A stretch of DNA of 44,920 nucleotides, taken from contig LCQW01000002.1 of assembly GCA_001004345.1 (NCBI GenBank), positions 1 through 44,920 of the forward strand, read 5' to 3'. The notes below the pieces were generated by a model. The model ran no database searches and was not told where the DNA came from. It was given only the letters and a program-made list of their open reading frames with translations. The position numbers and the translations under genes were made by a program. Shown here piece after piece: positions 39,809 to 44,920 of the stretch. Origin of the DNA: Candidatus Kaiserbacteria bacterium GW2011_GWA2_52_12 (GTDB lineage Bacteria > Patescibacteriota > Minisyncoccia > Phycocordibacterales > UBA2100). How positions within the stretch are numbered: the first letter of the stretch is position 1; the number at the start of each line of letters is the position of its first letter.

Positions 39809-40663
39809 ATGACGATGCCGGTCACGACTACATGGATACGCCATGGAAAATCCGAAAGCAACGAGACTACGTCCTTGGCCAAAAAGGGCACCCCACACCC
39901 GAGAGAAGCGGCTCTCAAGAATGTCCATACGTCAAAGAGGCGACTGACGCTGCTTGGCATCGAGCAGGCGAGACAGGCTGGTATTTGGATCGAACGTGAC
40001 ATGCAACAGCGGGCTGCGGTCCTCGCAGGTCAGACGTTCCAAACGCGATATTTCACGTCACCATACGTTCGCACCATGGAGACCGCACTCGAAACGGGAT
40101 TGCGGGTGAAGTGGCGTCCGGATACGCGACTATGCGAACGGAACTGGGGAATTGTCGACCATCTAACGTACGACAAGCAGATGAGAATCTTTAGAAAAGA
40201 ATTGCGTCGCCGCGAGACGGATGCATTTTTTTGGACGCCTCGTGATGGCGAATCTTTGCTTCAGGTGCAAGGGAGACTGCGGCAGTTTTTAGATATGCTC
40301 AACCGCCAATGCAGCCAGTGTCATGCATACATTTCTTCTCATGGGGAAACGATGTGGGCCGGGCGAAGCCTGCATGAATATTGGATGCCGGAGGAGTTGG
40401 CGCAGCGCATGCTGAACGAAGACAAGGATTTGCAGAACAAGATGCTTAACTGTCGCATTGTTCAATATTCGAGGCAGAAGGATGATGCCTCTGCTGAACT
40501 TGACGATCACATCTGCAGGGTACGTCTCATAAATCCGATGCGACCCGATGATTCAACAACCAATCTCGATTGGCAACCGGTTAGACGAAGAGAATTCGAT
40601 CCGGAGGAACTCCGGGCGTATGTAAATCAATTTAAGCACTATCTACGAGATGATACGGTGTGA
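39809..40663 (+). CDS. Large histidine phosphatase family protein
   Basis: 284 aa. TTTWIRHGKSESN carries the RHG catalytic motif at residue ~12. SPYVRTMETALETG matches the second Arg helix, CERNWGIVDHL the acidic donor loop, and YISSHGETMWAG the second His. It is longer than the paralogue at 27833, with an extra ~75-residue C-terminal region (NLDWQPVRRREFDPEELRAY). An internal CSQCHAY is not an obvious zinc site. Substrate unknown. Confidence 0.82.
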   Translation: MTMPVTTTWIRHGKSESNETTSLAKKGTPHPREAALKNVHTSKRRLTLLGIEQARQAGIWIERDMQQRAAVLAGQTFQTRYFTSPYVRTMETALETGLRVKWRPDTRLCERNWGIVDHLTYDKQMRIFRKELRRRETDAFFWTPRDGESLLQVQGRLRQFLDMLNRQCSQCHAYISSHGETMWAGRSLHEYWMPEELAQRMLNEDKDLQNKMLNCRIVQYSRQKDDASAELDDHICRVRLINPMRPDDSTTNLDWQPVRRREFDPEELRAYVNQFKHYLRDDTV

Positions 40664-40672
40664 AATCTGTGT

Positions 40673-40706
40673 CGCGGCCGGTGAACTGGCCGCGGCTTCT
40701 TTTTTT
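40673..40706 (+). terminator. Rho-independent terminator of the large histidine phosphatase gene
   Basis: CGCGGCC / GGCCGCG stem, 8-nt loop, then CTTCTTTTTTT. Confidence 0.88.
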
Positions 40707-40709
40707 GGG

Positions 40710-40715
40710 TAGTGT
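40710..40715 (+). promoter_or_regulatory. -10 box of uvrC, leaderless start
   Basis: TAGTGT, then 6 nt to ATG 40722; it lies just after the preceding terminator. Confidence 0.5.
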
Positions 40716-40721
40716 ACAAGC

Positions 40722-41981
40722 ATGCAGCGACCCGAACTAAAAAAATTCAAACTTCCCGACAACCCGGGGGTTTATTTCTTTAAAAAGGGAAGGGAGATAC
40801 TCTATATCGGCAAGGCAGCTTCTCTACGCGACCGCGTGCGGAGCTATTTTTCATCCGATCTCGAGAGTGGACGCGGACCCGCGATCGTGAAAATGGTGAC
40901 TGATGCAACAAAAATTTCATGGCTCTCGACGGATTCGGTGCTCGAAGCTTTGATACTCGAGGCCAACATGATAAAGCGGTACCAGCCGCCTGCCAATGTT
41001 GATGAGAAAGATAATAAGAGTTTCAACTATCTCGTTATCACAAAAGAGAATTTTCCGCGCGTACTTGTTGTGCGCGGGCGAGAACTTTTTCAAAAATGGA
41101 ACAACAAAGACAGTAAACACGTGTTCGGGCCATTCCCCGGCGGGCTGGCACTGCGGGATGCGATCAAAATTGTCCGCAAAATATTTCCATTCAGAGATTC
41201 GAAATGCGTACCGTGTGGCAGCGAAAAAAATAAAGCATGTAGACCTTGCTTCAACCGGCAGATTTGTTTGTGTCCGGGTGTATGTACCGGCGAAGTGACG
41301 AAGGAAGGGTGTGCGCACACGATACGGAATATCCGCGACCTGTTCTCCGGCAATTTTCACGGTCTCAAGCGACGGCTCGCGGCGGAAATGCGCGCCGCTG
41401 CCGCGCAAGAACGTTTCGAGGAGGCGTCGGCACTGCGGCGACAGGTGAATGCACTTGAACACATCCGCGATGTTTCTCTGATAAAACGTGAATCGCGTGT
41501 TTCTGACGGCGGATCTTCGATTTTGTCGAGGACAGGCGCGCGCATCGAGGCATATGATGTCGCGCATACTGGTGGAGATGAGACCGTAGGCGTCATGACC
41601 GTGATCAGTAACGGGGAGATGATAAAAACCGCATATAGAAAATTCAAGATTCAAACCGTTACGAATGATGATGTTGCGGCGTTGTCCGAAATGTTCTCGC
41701 GGCGTCTCGGGCACTCCGAATGGCCGCTTCCACGGGTCTTTGTCGTAGACGGGGGGAAAGCGCACGTGCGGGCGGTCGAGCGCCTTTTGAATACGGTCGG
41801 CATCTCCATTCCCGTCGTCGGCGTGGTAAAAGATGAACATCATAAGCCAAAAGGGCTGATAGGCGATGCGAGGATTATTGCGGTATACGAGAGGGACATT
41901 GTGCTTGCCAACAGCGAAGCCCATAGATTTAGTATCACGTTCCACCGCGCGAGGAGGCGCAGACATTTTTTGGAGCTATAG
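40722..41981 (+). CDS. uvrC: Excinuclease ABC subunit C, C-terminally short
   Basis: Dual-incision nuclease of nucleotide excision repair. 419 aa against ~600 usual. GIY-YIG domain: GVYFFKKGREILYIGKA. A Cys-rich segment (CVPCG...CRPCFNRQICLCPGVC) follows, then the UVR motif (AAEMRAAAAQERFEEASALRR) that binds UvrB. The RNase-H-like domain for 5' incision is present (IEAYDVAHTGGDETVGVM, VFVVDGGKAH, KDEHHKP, EAHRFSITFHR). The C-terminal tandem helix-hairpin-helix DNA-binding region is missing; the stop follows FHRARRRRHFLEL directly. Both nuclease sites seem present, so it should be active with weaker DNA binding. Confidence 0.93.
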   Translation: MQRPELKKFKLPDNPGVYFFKKGREILYIGKAASLRDRVRSYFSSDLESGRGPAIVKMVTDATKISWLSTDSVLEALILEANMIKRYQPPANVDEKDNKSFNYLVITKENFPRVLVVRGRELFQKWNNKDSKHVFGPFPGGLALRDAIKIVRKIFPFRDSKCVPCGSEKNKACRPCFNRQICLCPGVCTGEVTKEGCAHTIRNIRDLFSGNFHGLKRRLAAEMRAAAAQERFEEASALRRQVNALEHIRDVSLIKRESRVSDGGSSILSRTGARIEAYDVAHTGGDETVGVMTVISNGEMIKTAYRKFKIQTVTNDDVAALSEMFSRRLGHSEWPLPRVFVVDGGKAHVRAVERLLNTVGISIPVVGVVKDEHHKPKGLIGDARIIAVYERDIVLANSEAHRFSITFHRARRRRHFLEL

Positions 41982-42026
41982 TCACTGCGCTCCTTTACCC
42001 GTCGCACCACAAGGGCACTTCCATTG

Positions 42027-42051
42027 TTTCTAAGGGCAAAGCCCTAAGAAA
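42027..42051. repeat. 25-nt palindrome after uvrC (11-3-11)
   Basis: TTTCTAAGGGC-AAA-GCCCTAAGAAA with one internal A-A mismatch and no U-tract. A further GTGAAC-AA-GTTCAC lies at 42074-42087. It has the same size and loop length as families A and B. Confidence 0.55.
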
Positions 42052-42107
42052 AATTGGTCGCTCGCTCGGAAATGTGAACAAGTTCACGCTTCACTCGTTC
42101 GCTAAGT

Positions 42108-42113
42108 TATAAT
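42108..42113 (+). promoter_or_regulatory. -10 box of the exported-protein gene, leaderless start
   Basis: TATAAT, then 6 nt to GTG 42120. Confidence 0.65.
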
Positions 42114-42119
42114 TACTGG

Positions 42120-42584
42120 GTGAAACCGTTCAAGTTCATATTCTACCTGTTCCTGGCAGTGATAGGGATCTATTTCGCTATTTTTTATTTTCAAACAACG
42201 AGTCTGCCGAGTGTTCTCCGCATCGCCGACTACGATTCGATAAAAGGCGTGCCACCGGCCAGTTGTCATTTTGCATGGTCGGATGGCAGCAGCAACTCCA
42301 TCAATGGAGATATGCATGTGCTGAATGGCATAATCCGGTTTGACTACACTGTGAAGGTTCCGTGGCTATCGACGCTGGTGCACATGGTCGTGAGTCAGGA
42401 GGGAACGGCATTCGCTTGGAATGAGGGTTCGCATCAGGGAATTCGCGGAAAGTACGAGACTGTCGCGGCGCAGACCGGTCTTTCAAGCATAGAAGCCGTT
42501 CCGTGTAGTCCCTGGTGGGTACCGGACGGCCTGACACTTCTGATACCGCAGGATGTGGCATTCTCTGAAATAAAGGCGAGATAG
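42120..42584 (+). CDS. Single-helix exported protein, related to the one at 25988
   Basis: 154 aa starting at GTG. An N-terminal helix (~6-25, IFYLFLAVIGIYFAIFYF) is followed by an outside domain with CHFAWSDGSSNSINGDMHV, LNGIIRFDYTV, TAFAWNEGS and a late VPCSPW. The order Cys, G-D/K-M/L-hydrophobic-V strand, R/YV-D/E-Y strand, aromatic-Trp pair, late Cys matches the protein at 25988-26467. Function unknown. Confidence 0.68.
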   Translation: MKPFKFIFYLFLAVIGIYFAIFYFQTTSLPSVLRIADYDSIKGVPPASCHFAWSDGSSNSINGDMHVLNGIIRFDYTVKVPWLSTLVHMVVSQEGTAFAWNEGSHQGIRGKYETVAAQTGLSSIEAVPCSPWWVPDGLTLLIPQDVAFSEIKAR

Positions 42585-42588
42585 AGGG

Positions 42589-42597
42589 TGCTATACT
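42589..42597 (+). promoter_or_regulatory. Extended -10 of ddl
   Basis: TGC TATACT, 8 nt before ATG 42606, overlapping the earlier in-frame GTG at 42588. Confidence 0.6.
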
Positions 42598-42605
42598 TTT
42601 TGTAT

Positions 42606-43574
42606 ATGGTACGGACGACTATCGGTGTTCTTCGTGGTGGTACATCGAGTGAATACGATCTCTCGCTGAAAACGGGTGCTGCAATCCTAGCTGCTCTGCC
42701 GGAGGAAAAATATGATATGCGGGATATTTTTGTCGACAAGCGCGGGTATTGGAATACACGCGGCGTTCCCGTCGATCCGGCGCGAGCGCTCTCGCAGATG
42801 GATGTCATTGTGAACGCGCTGCACGGCGGCGTGGGTGAAGACGGTTCGGTGCAGAGAATTCTCGAGCGCGCTGGTGTGCCGTATACCGGCGCGCGGCCGA
42901 TCGCGGTGCATCAATCGCTCAACAAGATTCGTATGCACGAGATCCTAAAAAACGCTAATGTCCGGATGCCCCACACGGTTGCATTTACGCTCCACGATGC
43001 ACTATCGACGGGAGAAATGACGGAAATCGTTTTTGCGGAAATGGGACCGCCATATCTCGTGAAGCCGGCGAGCGAAGGCGCCTCACACGGCATAGCATTT
43101 GCCGCGACCATTGCGGATCTGCCAGACGTGCTCGGCGATGTTCTCGATTCCTTTGGTGCGGCGATCGTGCAGCAATATATGCGGGGTCGCGAGGCCGCGG
43201 TGGGCGTGATCGAAAGCTTCCGTAATGAGGACACGTATACGCTGCCGCCGGCAGAGGTCATCACTCCTGGCGGTGCGCGATTCGTGGAGAGGGCGCATTA
43301 CACGAATGCATCGCTGCAGCATGAAGTGCCGAGCACATTCACCGCCAACGAAAAGAAAGAACTCATGGCACTCGCCAGCCTGGCGCACCACGCGCTTGGC
43401 CTTTCGCATTTTTCTATAGCAGATTTTATCGTTACACCTCATGCCGTTTTCTTACTGGAGGTCAATGCCATTCCCGCGCTCTATCCCGGCGCCGTGTTCC
43501 CGCAGATGCTTGAATCTGTCGGTTCATCGGTGGATGAATTTATCGAGCACTCGATAGGGCTTGCACGCGCATAA
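42606..43574 (+). CDS. ddl: D-alanine--D-alanine ligase family
   Basis: ATP-grasp enzyme joining two D-Ala for peptidoglycan. 322 aa. N-terminal TIGVLRGGTSSEYDLSLKTG and ALHGGVGEDGSVQRILE (conserved HGxxGEDG), then PPYLVKPASEGASHGI as the ATP-binding core, the ADFIVT strand, and FLLEVNAIPAL as the metal-binding Asn/Glu end. The frame is open from GTG 42588, but that codon is part of the -10 box TGC-TATACT; ATG 42606 is 8 nt downstream and gives the standard start. murB is the other wall gene here. Confidence 0.92.
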   Translation: MVRTTIGVLRGGTSSEYDLSLKTGAAILAALPEEKYDMRDIFVDKRGYWNTRGVPVDPARALSQMDVIVNALHGGVGEDGSVQRILERAGVPYTGARPIAVHQSLNKIRMHEILKNANVRMPHTVAFTLHDALSTGEMTEIVFAEMGPPYLVKPASEGASHGIAFAATIADLPDVLGDVLDSFGAAIVQQYMRGREAAVGVIESFRNEDTYTLPPAEVITPGGARFVERAHYTNASLQHEVPSTFTANEKKELMALASLAHHALGLSHFSIADFIVTPHAVFLLEVNAIPALYPGAVFPQMLESVGSSVDEFIEHSIGLARA

Positions 43575-43597
43575 AAAAAGCTCACTATGGGAGCACC

Positions 43598-44812
43598 ATG
43601 AAAAAGCGGCGCTCTTCACCGAAAAACGCTCCGGCTGAAAAGCCCTGGTTTTTGCGGCAAAAAACGCTCGAGATCCACGGAGGGAGCATCGATGGCGACC
43701 GCAACCTGCGGCCGGGGCTCTACCGGACGACCGCCTTCGCACTTGGCTCGTTCGAGCGCGGTCGTCGACTTTTTGCGGGCGAAGAACGCGGATTTATTTA
43801 CACGCGCATCAACAATCCGAGCGTCGATACGCTCGAGCGGCGTCTCGCGACGCTCGAGAAAGGGGAGGCGTGCATTGCCACCTCTTCGGGAATGTCGGCG
43901 GTAACACTCATCGCGCTTCACCTCGCAAGTTCGCGTGGGCACATCGTCGCGTCCAATCGTCTGTATGGCGGCGTATTCCATCTCTTCAGAGAAGAGCTTC
44001 CCAAACTCGGCATTCATGTGACGCTCGTTGAAAAACCGTTCGATCTGCATGCGTGGGAAAAAGCCATCCGGCCGACGACGAAGTTCCTCTACGTCGAAAC
44101 ACCGTCGAATCCGGTCATCGACGTATTTGATATTGCCGCACTCGCGCGTATCGCTCACGAACACCATATCCCGCTCGTCGTCGACAGCACGCTCTCGACG
44201 CCGGCGCTCGAACAACCGCTCACCAAGGGCGCCGACATCGTCGTGCACTCACTTTCCAAATACATGGGCGATGGCGAGGTCATTGGCGGCGCACTGGTGG
44301 GCACGCAGGAGCTCATGGATGCCGTACGTCTCTCATGGTTCCGCGACACCGGACCCTGCATATCGCCCGACAACGCGGTTGTGCTCTGCTATCACATCGA
44401 ATCGCTGTTCGCTAGAATGCACGAACATTGCGAGAACGCGCTCGCCGTCGGAAGGTATTTGTCGCGACATCCAAAGGTGAGAAAAGTATTCTACCCGGCA
44501 TTCGGACCGGATGCACGTAGAAATAAAAAATTGATGCCAGCTGGCTTCGGCGGATTGATGGCATTTGAAGTGTACGGCGGCGCAAAGAAAGCCAAGATCG
44601 TTCTCGAAAATCTCAAACTCTTCTGGCATGCGCCGAATATCGGTGAAGCGCGTTCGCTCATCATCCACCCCGCGACGACGACACACGGTCAGCTGACGCC
44701 GAAAGAATTGCGGCACGCGAACATTCCGGAAGGCATGCTCCGGCTCTCCATCGGTCGCGAAGACCCGAAAGATCTGATATACGACCTCGGTCAAGCCTTG
44801 AGTAAAATATAA
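43598..44812 (+). CDS. Cys/Met metabolism PLP-dependent enzyme
   Basis: Trans-sulfuration family enzyme (cystathionine gamma-synthase/lyase, methionine gamma-lyase or O-acetylhomoserine sulfhydrylase). 404 aa. YTRINNPSVDTLERRLATLE carries the Tyr/Arg pair, SSGMSAVTL the phosphate loop, YVETPSNPVIDV the Asn region, and VHSLSKYMGDG the PLP-binding Lys (~221). LIIHPATTTHGQLTPKEL and LRLSIGRED form the C-terminal domain. The N-terminal ~20 residues are a basic extension. It lies 23 bases after ddl with GGGAG before the ATG, so it may be co-transcribed. Exact substrate cannot be read from the sequence. Confidence 0.9.
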   Translation: MKKRRSSPKNAPAEKPWFLRQKTLEIHGGSIDGDRNLRPGLYRTTAFALGSFERGRRLFAGEERGFIYTRINNPSVDTLERRLATLEKGEACIATSSGMSAVTLIALHLASSRGHIVASNRLYGGVFHLFREELPKLGIHVTLVEKPFDLHAWEKAIRPTTKFLYVETPSNPVIDVFDIAALARIAHEHHIPLVVDSTLSTPALEQPLTKGADIVVHSLSKYMGDGEVIGGALVGTQELMDAVRLSWFRDTGPCISPDNAVVLCYHIESLFARMHEHCENALAVGRYLSRHPKVRKVFYPAFGPDARRNKKLMPAGFGGLMAFEVYGGAKKAKIVLENLKLFWHAPNIGEARSLIIHPATTTHGQLTPKELRHANIPEGMLRLSIGREDPKDLIYDLGQALSKI

Positions 44813-44920
44813 GTACAATATCTTCCGCTATAGATCATAAGTAAGTGTTACCAGCGGCGCGGAAATCATTTTGTCGGTTTCGTCGCTCGATTAACGTTTG
44901 CTAATGCAGTCTTGAGAATA
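44813..44920. other. Window end without recognisable feature
   Basis: 108 bases after the PLP enzyme gene; no terminator, gene or repeat is evident. Confidence 0.5.

Noticed and set aside
42027-42051. Terminator of uvrC
   Set aside because: A stem is present but no T-run follows on either strand; listed as a palindrome instead.
1-44920. CRISPR array, prophage or insertion sequence
   Set aside because: No direct repeats with regular spacers, no integrase, transposase or phage structural genes seen.

Overview
The window reads as chromosome from a small-genome bacterium of the Patescibacteria/CPR type, most like Parcubacteria. This is inferred from a UvrC without its C-terminal helix-hairpin-helix region, several tiny zinc-ribbon proteins, single-helix exported proteins of unknown function, and short intergenic gaps. 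G+C is roughly 50-55% by eye. TGA is used as an ordinary stop. I saw no rRNA, tRNA, CRISPR, transposase or phage genes. No gene-free stretch exceeds 300 bases; the longest (16645-16931) holds a terminator, a promoter and a structured leader.

Layout. (1) 1-5301 is an NAD block: glutamine-dependent NAD synthetase (5' end missing or broken), nicotinate phosphoribosyltransferase, a nucleotidyltransferase-Nudix fusion and the regulator NrtR, i.e. the nicotinate to NaMN to NaAD to NAD route with its repressor. (2) 5431-13953 is an unusual cassette: a His-tailed protein, a Ycf46-like AAA+ ATPase, a pyruvate-kinase-like protein without C domain, a VWA/MIDAS protein, a divergent PurA-like enzyme and a convergent nucleotidyltransferase-fold protein. 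A 23-bp palindrome over the nadM promoter recurs in front of the VWA gene, which ties this cassette to NrtR. (3) 14039-18357: Obg, GMP reductase, zinc-ribbon proteins and a DEAD-box helicase with a long structured leader. (4) 18483-25937: undecaprenol/diacylglycerol kinase, histidine kinase, response regulator, membrane-spermidine-synthase fusion, glutamate dehydrogenase and small envelope proteins. (5) 25988-32987: exported protein, M29 aminopeptidase, phosphatases, LysRS, a metallopeptidase, TyrRS. (6) 33082-44812: uvrB-murB-uvrA, unknown genes, a histidine phosphatase, uvrC, ddl and a Cys/Met-metabolism PLP enzyme.

Two window-wide patterns stand out. First, many housekeeping genes have an (often extended) -10 box TANNNT only about 6 nt before the start codon, so their mRNAs should be leaderless, whereas the NAD/AAA-VWA genes and several tiny ORFs have strong Shine-Dalgarno sites. 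Second, perfect or near-perfect palindromes recur both between genes and, in frame, inside lysS, uvrA and uvrB, where they add residues absent from well-known homologues. This resembles the Rickettsia palindromic elements.
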